IMG/VR virus record: IMGVR_UViG_3300032304_000476
Coordinates: 1-43,346 of that record
DNA length: 43,346 bases
Reading direction: 5' to 3' (one strand)
Source of the DNA: a virus
The notes under the pieces were generated by a model. It worked only from the letters and a program-made list of their open reading frames with translations, was not told where the DNA came from and made no database searches. This document shows positions 1 through 7,261 of the stretch, in pieces (position 1 is the stretch's first letter; the number at the start of each line of letters is the position of its first letter). Both the position numbers and the translations under genes were made by a program.

Positions 1-159
1 CGGTAACGTGCGGGCGTTGGGTACTGCTTCTAACAACTGCTCTCGGGTCCAATCTTTACTCACATTACGTTCTTCAAATTCAATACCACGTGCTTCCAAC
101 AGGGCTTTGGCCTGCACACAAAACGGACAGGCATCTTTACTCCATACAACTGCTTTCAT
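1..159 (-). CDS. grx: Glutaredoxin (3' part cut off by the window edge)
   Basis: A small thiol-disulfide oxidoreductase that would reduce ribonucleotide reductase using glutathione. The 53 visible residues start MKAVVWSKDACPFC and hold the CPFC active site at residues 11-14, followed by an alpha helix and the stretch FEERNVSKDW, as in glutaredoxins. The ATG at 159 is preceded by GGAA. The gene lies just downstream of nrdB in the same direction, and a possible promoter sits inside the end of nrdB. The C-terminal half, including the usual cis-Pro and GG motif, is outside the window. The family call is safe; the exact substrate is inferred from the operon. Confidence 0.9.
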   Translation of the reverse strand, partial: MKAVVWSKDACPFCVQAKALLEARGIEFEERNVSKDWTREQLLEAVPNARTLP

Positions 160-176
160 AATTTTTCCTTTTTATT

Positions 177-206
177 ATTATAAACTAGGCAACTGGTCGT
201 AGTCAA
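177..206 (-). promoter_or_regulatory. Putative sigma70-type promoter for glutaredoxin
   Basis: On the minus strand TTGACT (206-201) is followed after 18 bases by TATAAT (182-177), which ends 17 bases before the glutaredoxin ATG. It overlaps the last codons and stop of nrdB, so it would be an internal promoter giving extra glutaredoxin transcript. Predicted by consensus only. Confidence 0.5.
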
Positions 207-1278
207 GTATATCACTCATTACACCAATAACATAGTTAGTTGATTCTGACTCCTGTAGTGCTGTTTGTTTGTTGCTGGTATTTACGTGTTTATTAAACCA
301 CGGAATAGGTGTGGTTTTAGGAGCAGGAGTTTGATACTTGATACCTACTTCTTTGAGTGCGCCTACTGCGGTATAGTCTACAAAGTCTTTTAGAATGTTG
401 GCGTTAAGTCCAATAACAGGTCCTTTGTTAAACAAGTAGTCAGCCCATTGTTTTTCTTCACGTATAACATCCAGATACAATGCATATACTTCAGCTTCAC
501 ATTCGGTCCGGGCCTCGGCAAAACGTGGATCCTCTTTGCACACCTGATTGATCATCCAAGCTGTCCAATCTTTGTGTAGAATTTCGTCTTGTAAGATCAA
601 ACTGATAATGTTGCCATTGCCAATAAAGATACGATTCTCTACCATGGCCAGGCTGGTAGCAAAGGACACCATAAAACGGAACGCTTCTAAAGCGTAACTA
701 GCATGTAGTGCCATCCAGATAGCTCGGACGTGTTCTTTTTCAGTAACTGTTTCACCCAGCTCTTTACGGCAGTTGACCAAGTGTAATGCATCATAGTAGT
801 TGCCTACACTTGACGCCATGTCTACAATTTCTTTGGTGTCATGAATTGTGTTGAACGCATCTTTAGGCACGTTGTAAATGTTACGAATGATGTGACTGTA
901 ACTGCGACTGTGAATGTTGGTTTCAAAGAATCCCCAGTTGAACATCAATGATTCAAGTTCAGGAATTGAGCACACAGGTGTAAACACTTGTGTTGGGCCG
1001 CGACCTTGTAAACTATCCAATGCTGTTTGACGCAATAGGTTGCTGGTAAAGATATGACGCACTGTGTCACTGGCTTCTTTAAAGTCGTTAGCATCTTTGG
1101 TTAGACTGATTTCCTCAGGAACCCAAAAGAATCCACGTGCCTCGGCTTCAAACTTGGTCAGCTTGTTGTACTTTACTTCTTCAAAGCGTTGGATAGTAAC
1201 TGGACCTGCTGGGTCAAGAAACATCTTACGATGAAGGTAATCTGTTCGTGTTTTTAAATTGTATTGTGCTTGGCTCAT
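178..1278 (-). CDS. nrdB: Ribonucleotide reductase class Ia, small subunit NrdB (R2)
   Basis: Holds the diiron-tyrosyl radical cofactor that starts ribonucleotide reduction in NrdA. The length of 366 residues is close to the 376 of E. coli NrdB. Visible ligands: D88 (in TALDSLQGR), E119 and H123, radical tyrosine Y127 (in HSRSYSHI), E198 (in ALEAFRF), and E232 and H235 (in DEILH). The C-terminus DILDYDQLPSL is the acidic-hydrophobic tail expected to dock on NrdA. One oddity: the first helix reads E-T-N-I-H instead of the E-x-x-H of E. coli, one extra residue between two iron ligands. The ATG at 1278 follows AGGAAAA. It is in the operon nrdA-aceA-YHYH-aldolase-nrdB-grx. Confidence 0.97.
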   Translation of the reverse strand: MSQAQYNLKTRTDYLHRKMFLDPAGPVTIQRFEEVKYNKLTKFEAEARGFFWVPEEISLTKDANDFKEASDTVRHIFTSNLLRQTALDSLQGRGPTQVFTPVCSIPELESLMFNWGFFETNIHSRSYSHIIRNIYNVPKDAFNTIHDTKEIVDMASSVGNYYDALHLVNCRKELGETVTEKEHVRAIWMALHASYALEAFRFMVSFATSLAMVENRIFIGNGNIISLILQDEILHKDWTAWMINQVCKEDPRFAEARTECEAEVYALYLDVIREEKQWADYLFNKGPVIGLNANILKDFVDYTAVGALKEVGIKYQTPAPKTTPIPWFNKHVNTSNKQTALQESESTNYVIGVMSDILDYDQLPSL

Positions 1279-1296
1279 ATTTTTCCTTTTATTTTT

Positions 1297-1968
1297 TTAT
1301 GTGTTGTGTTTACCAGATGCCAGTACGATCTTGCAAATATGTTCTAGTCGTTCTATATGTTCGTAAGCACGCCATGGTGAAGTATCAATAGCTACGACAC
1401 CGTGTCCCTTGATGCCCACAATGTCGTAGGCAATGTTACCTAGTTCATCTAGTTGTAAATTTTTATGGCACTGGTCGGCAAGTTCTTGACTGATTGGAGG
1501 TACGTCGGGCACATTGGGTGCCACTCGAGTATATCTACTGAGTTCTGGAAAGTCGTTGACAATAGTGCTGAGATCAATTCCCGCATGCATGGCCGCCACA
1601 CAGTAGGTCGGATGCACATGCACAACTACACGCACTTCTCCAATGTGCTGACCCAGCTGTCGCTGGAGCCCAAAGTGCAAGGGTATTTCCCCGCTGGGTC
1701 GTAGGTTGGCACTGATAGCAGTATACTCTAATTCTTTCCAACCCCACCGCTCGGCCTGTAGTCCTGTGCCAGGTTCATTCCATGTGTGCGGAGGTTTGAT
1801 CAGGATCTTCTTAAACTGGTCCGGCTGTAGAGTCTGCTTACGCACGCCCGACGGTGTGATGTAAAAGTGATCACGGTCGTGGTGACGAATACTTACGTTA
1901 CCATCACGGCTGGTAATCCAATTACGCTTGTAAGCATCAGTCATTACTTCGCAAATAGTTTCTAACAT
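1297..1968 (-). CDS. Class II aldolase/adducin-family protein
   Basis: A 223-residue, single-domain member of the zinc-dependent class II aldolase family (L-fuculose-phosphate aldolase, ribulose-5-phosphate epimerase and MtnB dehydratase are members). The order of motifs fits: GNVSIR at 23-28, ITPSGV at 37-42, catalytic-type E94 in PSGEIPLH, zinc ligands H117 and H119 in VHVHPTY, and H189 in KGHGVV, matching E73, H92, H94 and H155 of E. coli FucA. It would act in the cytoplasm on a phosphorylated sugar or methylthioribulose-type substrate; which one cannot be told. Its ATG overlaps the stop of the YHYH gene (TAATG), so translation is probably coupled. As a phage gene it is a candidate auxiliary metabolic gene. 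Confidence 0.85.
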   Translation of the reverse strand: MLETICEVMTDAYKRNWITSRDGNVSIRHHDRDHFYITPSGVRKQTLQPDQFKKILIKPPHTWNEPGTGLQAERWGWKELEYTAISANLRPSGEIPLHFGLQRQLGQHIGEVRVVVHVHPTYCVAAMHAGIDLSTIVNDFPELSRYTRVAPNVPDVPPISQELADQCHKNLQLDELGNIAYDIVGIKGHGVVAIDTSPWRAYEHIERLEHICKIVLASGKHNT

Positions 1969-3053
1969 TACTGGAAGGCTCCGATTGGAATTGCAATAAT
2001 ACCTTTTGGCCCGTGACTCCTATGGTCATGTGCCTTGCCTTTGCCTGGTACCCCATGAGGTTTGTTGTGTGCTCGCATATCAGCTGACCCTAGGGCTTGG
2101 TCATAGTTGACTTCGCCTCTAAAACAACCAACGGCATAGGGAAATTCACGATTCAAGTGATAGTGATAGATATTCTGCATCTTTCCGTCCCACATTACTG
2201 GATGGGTATGTCCATGACATTCATCCAGTTGGTCGTTGGTGACCATTTTACCATCATCGCCTCTGGGACCGTAGATACCAAATCCATCTAGGGCATAACC
2301 AAACAAGGGTGAATGTCCTTCTGTTCCTTGATTAGGAAAACACTTCCAGCTGTAGCCATGCAGGTGATATTGTTGAGCATAAGGATGCCCCCAGCATTGG
2401 TCAACGGGCAAGATCGAAGCTGGCGGATACCATGCTGTGGCACTGGCGTTTGCGATCTCAGCATGCCATACTGTACCTGTGAGTGTGACACCAATTGGCA
2501 ATGCCGCAATTGGATTTGGCTTGGCACTTAGCTTTGGCTTTTTAGGTAGTTGAATATTCAACTCATAAGGACTGACGCCAATGGCCGCGGCACTGGAATA
2601 GTCATGACCGGGAAAGCCTGTTCTAAAATCGTGGCCGCCTGGCGCAGCCTGGTAATATTTGTAAGCAGGAGTGCCGGGTTGCACAGGAAAGTCGCCCATG
2701 GCAGTGTTTGGTAATCCATTGCCTACGAAATAACGATACTTGTCATCTTCGGTTATAGCAAACACACTGCCTTCCTTGGCATAGTCTTTGGCATATTTGG
2801 TGCCACTCACATATGGCATCTTTGCGATGACCACGGTGTTGTTTGTGGTATCCATCCAGGGCTGTGTGCTTATTTCAAATCGTGTGTTGCCAGGAACTGC
2901 CGCAAGAAAATCTGCAGCCATGAACAGTCCATTGCGTTGAGCTACATAAGGGCTTATGGTTCCTGAACTTAGTAATGTTGTTGGTGCATCTTCTGCTACA
3001 GCACTGCCGGCCAATACAATGCCGAGCATTGTTGTTAATAATATTTTTTTCAT
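1968..3053 (-). CDS. Secreted YHYH-domain protein
   Basis: A 361-residue protein with a clear Sec signal peptide: KK, then a hydrophobic stretch to about residue 18, and AVA|ED as likely cleavage site at 20/21. The YHYH motif that names the family stands at about 296-299, preceded by CHGHTHP at 279-285 and followed by GCFRG. The C-terminus is rich in His, Gly and Lys (about residues 328-352), which suggests metal binding. The function of the family is not established. The mature protein should lie in the periplasm or outside, which is unusual for a gene inside a phage nucleotide-metabolism operon. Its ATG overlaps the stop of the upstream mini-ORF (ATGA), with AAGGAT as ribosome site. Confidence 0.85.
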   Translation of the reverse strand: MKKILLTTMLGIVLAGSAVAEDAPTTLLSSGTISPYVAQRNGLFMAADFLAAVPGNTRFEISTQPWMDTTNNTVVIAKMPYVSGTKYAKDYAKEGSVFAITEDDKYRYFVGNGLPNTAMGDFPVQPGTPAYKYYQAAPGGHDFRTGFPGHDYSSAAAIGVSPYELNIQLPKKPKLSAKPNPIAALPIGVTLTGTVWHAEIANASATAWYPPASILPVDQCWGHPYAQQYHLHGYSWKCFPNQGTEGHSPLFGYALDGFGIYGPRGDDGKMVTNDQLDECHGHTHPVMWDGKMQNIYHYHLNREFPYAVGCFRGEVNYDQALGSADMRAHNKPHGVPGKGKAHDHRSHGPKGIIAIPIGAFQ

Positions 3054-3130
3054 TGTTCACCATCCTTGTGGGTGGGCGGGCACTTATTACCTAGGTGTTT
3101 AACGCCGCATTTTGGACAGACGGGTACCAT
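3050..3130 (-). CDS. 26-residue zinc-knuckle-like mini-protein
   Basis: A short ORF that fills the gap between aceA and the YHYH gene exactly. Its ATG shares bases with the aceA stop (TAATG at 3132-3128) and its TGA shares bases with the YHYH start (ATGA at 3053-3050). The product starts MVPVCPKCGVKHLGNKCPPT and has C5-x2-C8-x8-C17-x3-H21, a spacing able to hold one zinc ion. The double overlap and the ordered Cys/His pattern argue that it is translated. It could also serve only to couple translation of the two neighbours. No family is recognised. Confidence 0.6.
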   Translation of the reverse strand: MVPVCPKCGVKHLGNKCPPTHKDGEQ

Positions 3131-4341
3131 TAGAACTGATCCGCTTCTGTAGAGTGTTCAAGTGCTGTGGTGCTTGTTGCGCCCACCGCTGTGGCAATGG
3201 CATCAAAGTATGGAACACCTGCTTCACGCTGATGTTTAACTGTAGTAAAGCCACGTTCTTGTGCGGCAAATTCACGCTGTTGCATTTCACTGTAACCACG
3301 CATGCCTGTTTTCTGATAGGCTTCGGCCATTTCAAAGGTGGCCAGGTTGTTGCAATGGAAACCAGCCAGTGTGATAAACTGATAAGCATAGCCCATACGG
3401 CCAATATCTGCTTGGAAACTTTCGCACTGTTCCTCAGTCAAATACTTGCGCCAGTTGAAGCTGGGTGAGCAGTTGTAGGCCAACTGCTGATTGGGAAACT
3501 TCTCGTGGATAGCATCAGCAAATGCCTGTGCTTGTGCCAGGTCTGGTGTTGATGTTTCAAACCATAACAGGTCTGCGTACTCAGCATAAGCAAGTCCGCG
3601 AGCAATACAGGCACCCAATCCGTTTTTAAAGTGATAGAATCCTTCTTCTGTGCGCTCTTTTGTGTAGTCAATAAATGGTCGGTCTAATGGATCAATGTCT
3701 GTAGTAATCAATGTACCCGATTCTGCGTCAGTGCGAGCTAGAATAACAGTATCTACTTCGCAAACATCAGCAGCTAGACGAGCGGCATTTAAGTTACGAA
3801 CTGCTTGGCGAATAGGAATTAAGACCTTACCGCCCAAGTGTCCACATTTCTTTTCACTTGATAATTGATCTTCAAAGTGAACCGCGGCTGCTCCTGCTTC
3901 AATACAACTAAGAGTCAATTCGTATGCGTTGAGTGCTCCGCCAAAGCCGGCTTCACAGTCTGCAATAACAGGCAAGTAAAAGTCTTGGTTGCCTTCGCCC
4001 TCCAAGGTCTGTAGTTGGTCAGCACGACGTAGGGCATTGTTGATTTCTTTAACTACTTCAGGAACACTGTTTACTGGATATAAACTTTGATCAGGATAAA
4101 CACGACCACTGGTATTAGCAGCGGCAGCTACTTGCCAACCTGACAGGTAAATTGCTTTCAATCCTGCCTTGGCATGTTGAACTGCTTGCTGTCCATTATA
4201 TGCACCAAGTGTTGGCACAAATGGTTCTGTAGCCAACAACTCACGCAACTTGTTTGCGCCACGCTTGGCTAGTGTATATTCAATTTTTAAACTTCCTTGT
4301 AACTTTGTTACATCTTCTTTAGTATAATTACGCTTCTTCAT
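3130..4341 (-). CDS. aceA: Isocitrate lyase
   Basis: Splits isocitrate into glyoxylate and succinate, the first step of the glyoxylate shunt, in the cytoplasm. At 403 residues it is about 30 shorter than E. coli AceA (434), all at the N-terminus. The signature KKCGH is present with catalytic C166, as are DCEAGFGG (128-135, metal binding), HFEDQL, WFETSTPDL, YNCSPSFNW and the C-terminal STEADQF. KKCGH (not KRCGH) and the overall match to AceA favour isocitrate lyase over methylisocitrate lyase. All active-site pieces are intact, so it should be active. It starts at ATG 4341 after AAAGAGATG. It lies between nrdA and nrdB, firmly inside phage sequence. Malate synthase is not in the window. Confidence 0.95.
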   Translation of the reverse strand: MKKRNYTKEDVTKLQGSLKIEYTLAKRGANKLRELLATEPFVPTLGAYNGQQAVQHAKAGLKAIYLSGWQVAAAANTSGRVYPDQSLYPVNSVPEVVKEINNALRRADQLQTLEGEGNQDFYLPVIADCEAGFGGALNAYELTLSCIEAGAAAVHFEDQLSSEKKCGHLGGKVLIPIRQAVRNLNAARLAADVCEVDTVILARTDAESGTLITTDIDPLDRPFIDYTKERTEEGFYHFKNGLGACIARGLAYAEYADLLWFETSTPDLAQAQAFADAIHEKFPNQQLAYNCSPSFNWRKYLTEEQCESFQADIGRMGYAYQFITLAGFHCNNLATFEMAEAYQKTGMRGYSEMQQREFAAQERGFTTVKHQREAGVPYFDAIATAVGATSTTALEHSTEADQF

Positions 4342-4462
4342 TTTTCATCTCTTTCCATTCAAAATCGTCTGTAGGAACCCATCCGTTCCTAAAATACTTT
4401 ACTAAGTTCATAAACGGTCCTGCTTCTTTACCGTCATTTTTCCAGTTATAATTCTTATTCAT
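4328..4462 (-). CDS. 44-residue hypothetical protein
   Basis: An ORF in the gap between nrdA and aceA, starting MNKNYNWKNDGKEAGPF and ending EWKEMKNEEA, with three tryptophans and a mixed charge pattern. It begins 27 bases after the nrdA stop, with GGATTAAGT before the ATG, and overlaps the aceA start by 14 bases, the same close packing as other pairs here. No domain is recognised. Its amino-acid make-up looks like a real small phage protein, but coding is not proven. Confidence 0.5.
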   Translation of the reverse strand: MNKNYNWKNDGKEAGPFMNLVKYFRNGWVPTDDFEWKEMKNEEA

Positions 4463-4488
4463 ACTTAATCCATATAACTTACAGCTTT

Positions 4489-6810
4489 CTATAATTTACA
4501 GGCGATGCAGTCCTCCTCACTCTCATCAAAGTCCACAGCTTCTAGTTTTGCTTCTGGTTCGTCTTGTCCTTTGCTACCTTGTTTGTTAATCAAGCTGTAG
4601 TAGAATGTTTTTAATCCCCAACGATGTGCCTGCATCAAGTTCTTAGCAATCAATGTAGTAGGAACTTTACGATCGGCAAAGTGCGCTGGGTTGTAGAATG
4701 TGTTAGTCGAGATTGACTGATCCACATAGGCCGCAATTACACTGGCTGTCTTAATGTAGCCAACACAATCTTTTTGATCCCACATGAGTTGATATTTGTT
4801 TTTCAACTTGTTGTACTCGGGTGCTACTTGAATTAAACTTCCTGCTTTTGATTCTTTAACAGTGATCAAACTCATTGGCATTTCAATACCGTTAGTGCTG
4901 TTGATTACAACACTACTAGATTCTACTGGCGCCACAGCCATTAAGGTAGCATTACGCACGCCGTGAACCTTCATCATCTCGCGAAGTTTTTCCCAATCAA
5001 GTTCGGGTTTGAAGTTGGCTAGTTCATCCACTGCCTTGGCACGAAGTTCCCAAGGAAATACTCCTTGACCATAACGTGTGAGTCCTGAATGACTGCATGG
5101 TCCACGTTCCTTGGCTAGTTCCACTGTGGCTTCTGTCAAATAGTAGGCCTGATGTTCCATCCATGATTTAACTTCTTGTAGTGAATCCTTCTCGCCATAT
5201 AACAAACCACGCTTGGCGTGCCAGTAAGCTAGGTTAGTGATGCCAATACCCAAAGGCTGGATTTCTTGATTGCTTAACTGACTTTGGATGCTTAAGAAAT
5301 CTTGGTAGTCCAAAATATTACACAAGCTACGCTGAAGTATGCGGCAAGCACGGCGCATGTCTTCAGGATTGCGGAACGCACCCCAATTGATGGAACCCAA
5401 CGTACAAAGAGCAATACGGCCATCGCTGTCATCCAGACGTTTAAACGACTTGGTTGGCAATAGGATTTCACAACAAAGGTTACTCTGGTAAATGGTATGG
5501 AATTCAGGATCAAATGGCCCTTGACTCTGAACATTGTCAATAAACACAAGATAGATACGGCCTGTGTCAGTGCGCTCTTTTAAAATGCCGCCTTTGAATA
5601 CGTCCTCGGCGTTCATTGTTTTCTTACGTAGGTCCTTACGACGTTCATATTTTACATACAGTTCTTCAAATTGTGCTGTGTTCTTGTAAAAAGCTTCATA
5701 CAAGTCAGGCACTTCGTTAGGGTCAAAGAATGTAATGTCTTCTTTGTTTTTAAATCTGCGCCAGAAGAAACTGTTAAGAACTACACCGTAGTCCATAAAC
5801 CTTACTCGTGTTTCTTCTGTGCCTTGATTATTCTTAAGCACAATAAGATCATCAAACTGATAGTGCCAAATAGGATAAAATACAGTGGCACTGGCATTAC
5901 GAATGCCTCCTTGACTGCAACTGCGTAAGTCACCAAACCATTTTTTAAGGAATGGAATCATACCTGTATGCATGACTTCACCGCCGCGAATGGCTGACCC
6001 TAGTGGGCGTAAGCGGCCAATCTCTAAGCCAATACCGGCTCGCTTGGCCGCATACTTGGCCATCATCTCCCCACTAGCAAATATGCTATCCAGATTGTCG
6101 TCACTGCGGATAAGCACACAACTAGAAAACTGTTTAGTTGGAGTGCCAAGCCCAGCCAACACAGGTGTAGCAAGAGTAAACAGACCATCTGACGCCGCGT
6201 TGTAATACTCTTTGATGTAACGCATACGGGCTGCATTAGGTTCTTCTTTATGGAATACAGTAGCGGCCGCAATAATATACCTAATTTGTGGCGTCTCATA
6301 GATCTCTTTTGTTGCGCGATTGCGAACAAGATACTTCTCAATAAGTTGTTCAATTGCTGCATAGCTATATCCCTCATCTTTGTCATGGTCAAGCATATCA
6401 TTCATGCGGTTCCAGTCATCTTTGCTGTACCATGTTAATAGTTCATCGGTGTAAAGACCAGTTGCTACATTCTTTTTTACAATTTCATAAAGATGTGGAG
6501 GTTCATAACTGCCATAAACATCTTTACGCAACATACTTAGGCGTTGTTTACCTGCCACGTATTGATAGTTAGTGTGCCCAATATCTGGATTACTTTCAAT
6601 GTCAATTAAGTCCACAATGGCTCGTAATGTAATACCATCAATTTCTGTTGTGGTAATACCATCGTAGAAATGCAATTGTGCTTTAATTTCAATCATGCTC
6701 TGACTTACGTCGGCAATACCTTGACAAACTTTGGCAACCTGTGCCTGCCACTTTTCAATATGCAGTGGCTCTTTTTGTCCGCTTCTTTTAACTACTGTAA
6801 TCTGCGTCAT
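4489..6810 (-). CDS. nrdA: Ribonucleotide reductase class Ia, large subunit NrdA (R1)
   Basis: Catalytic subunit that reduces ribonucleoside diphosphates. The 773 residues compare with 761 in E. coli. An ATP-cone-like region fills about 1-95. Key residues are all visible: C231 (FSSCVLI) and C469 (ALCTLGSIN) as the reducible pair, N444, C446 and E448 in SNLCCEILLP as the active-site triad, the radical-transfer tyrosine pair in TFYYSLIN near residue 735, and a C-terminal CIAC that would pass electrons from glutaredoxin (CxxC rather than the wider spacing of E. coli). It starts at ATG 6810 after GAGAG, with a lone TATAAT-like -10 about 16 bases upstream. It heads the operon that ends with nrdB and grx. 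Confidence 0.97.
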   Translation of the reverse strand: MTQITVVKRSGQKEPLHIEKWQAQVAKVCQGIADVSQSMIEIKAQLHFYDGITTTEIDGITLRAIVDLIDIESNPDIGHTNYQYVAGKQRLSMLRKDVYGSYEPPHLYEIVKKNVATGLYTDELLTWYSKDDWNRMNDMLDHDKDEGYSYAAIEQLIEKYLVRNRATKEIYETPQIRYIIAAATVFHKEEPNAARMRYIKEYYNAASDGLFTLATPVLAGLGTPTKQFSSCVLIRSDDNLDSIFASGEMMAKYAAKRAGIGLEIGRLRPLGSAIRGGEVMHTGMIPFLKKWFGDLRSCSQGGIRNASATVFYPIWHYQFDDLIVLKNNQGTEETRVRFMDYGVVLNSFFWRRFKNKEDITFFDPNEVPDLYEAFYKNTAQFEELYVKYERRKDLRKKTMNAEDVFKGGILKERTDTGRIYLVFIDNVQSQGPFDPEFHTIYQSNLCCEILLPTKSFKRLDDSDGRIALCTLGSINWGAFRNPEDMRRACRILQRSLCNILDYQDFLSIQSQLSNQEIQPLGIGITNLAYWHAKRGLLYGEKDSLQEVKSWMEHQAYYLTEATVELAKERGPCSHSGLTRYGQGVFPWELRAKAVDELANFKPELDWEKLREMMKVHGVRNATLMAVAPVESSSVVINSTNGIEMPMSLITVKESKAGSLIQVAPEYNKLKNKYQLMWDQKDCVGYIKTASVIAAYVDQSISTNTFYNPAHFADRKVPTTLIAKNLMQAHRWGLKTFYYSLINKQGSKGQDEPEAKLEAVDFDESEEDCIACKL

Positions 6811-6844
6811 TAATACTCTCTATTCTTAATTATATTGGTTACTG

Positions 6845-7261
6845 CTAGATAATTTGGTCCTGCTGGTACTGCCTTTTGATTTTTACTTTAGTGAAGGTAT
6901 TTACGATTTGATCAGCTTCCCAATTAAGTATATATTTTTCTTTTGCAACCTGGACTAAATTACTGCCATTTTCAGTCAAAACCAAGGTTGTAGGAGCCAT
7001 ATCCACACGATCAAGCATACTGATAGTATACACTATTCCAAGTCCTCTTGCAAGATCACAATAGACATCATCGCTCAAAAGTTGCCAAGGATCGGGCCAA
7101 GAAGGTTGATCATCCCAGTGTAGGTAATATGGTCGCCAGGGAGTGTTAAACCACCAACGATTGATTTCAGCTAACGCAGATTCTAAAGGGAGATTTTGAC
7201 AATGGTTCCGTAACTGGGCCCAGCTAGCCAGCCTAGCGTCAAAAGTTGTAGGCCAGATCAA
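6845..7261 (-). CDS. Hypothetical protein downstream of the tail spike
   Basis: A 138-residue protein rich in Trp (WWFNTPWRPYYLHWDD near 36-51, WPDPWQLLSDD near 55-65), with no signal peptide or membrane segment. The start is TTG at 7261, which overlaps the TGA of the spike gene (TTGA), so it is probably translated by coupling. Its position right after a virion protein suggests a role as a spike chaperone, an assembly factor or another tail component; this is inferred from context only. The family is not recognised with certainty. Confidence 0.75.
   Translation of the reverse strand: MIWPTTFDARLASWAQLRNHCQNLPLESALAEINRWWFNTPWRPYYLHWDDQPSWPDPWQLLSDDVYCDLARGLGIVYTISMLDRVDMAPTTLVLTENGSNLVQVAKEKYILNWEADQIVNTFTKVKIKRQYQQDQII

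Noticed and set aside
8-202. Open frame on the plus strand over the first 200 bases
   Set aside because: It is the shadow of the glutaredoxin gene on the minus strand, which has the CPFC active site and a ribosome site.
3130-4341. Bacterial contamination as source of aceA
   Set aside because: The gene is bound to its phage neighbours by overlapping ORFs on both sides and the operon runs unbroken from nrdA to nrdB; an assembly chimera would not make such junctions.
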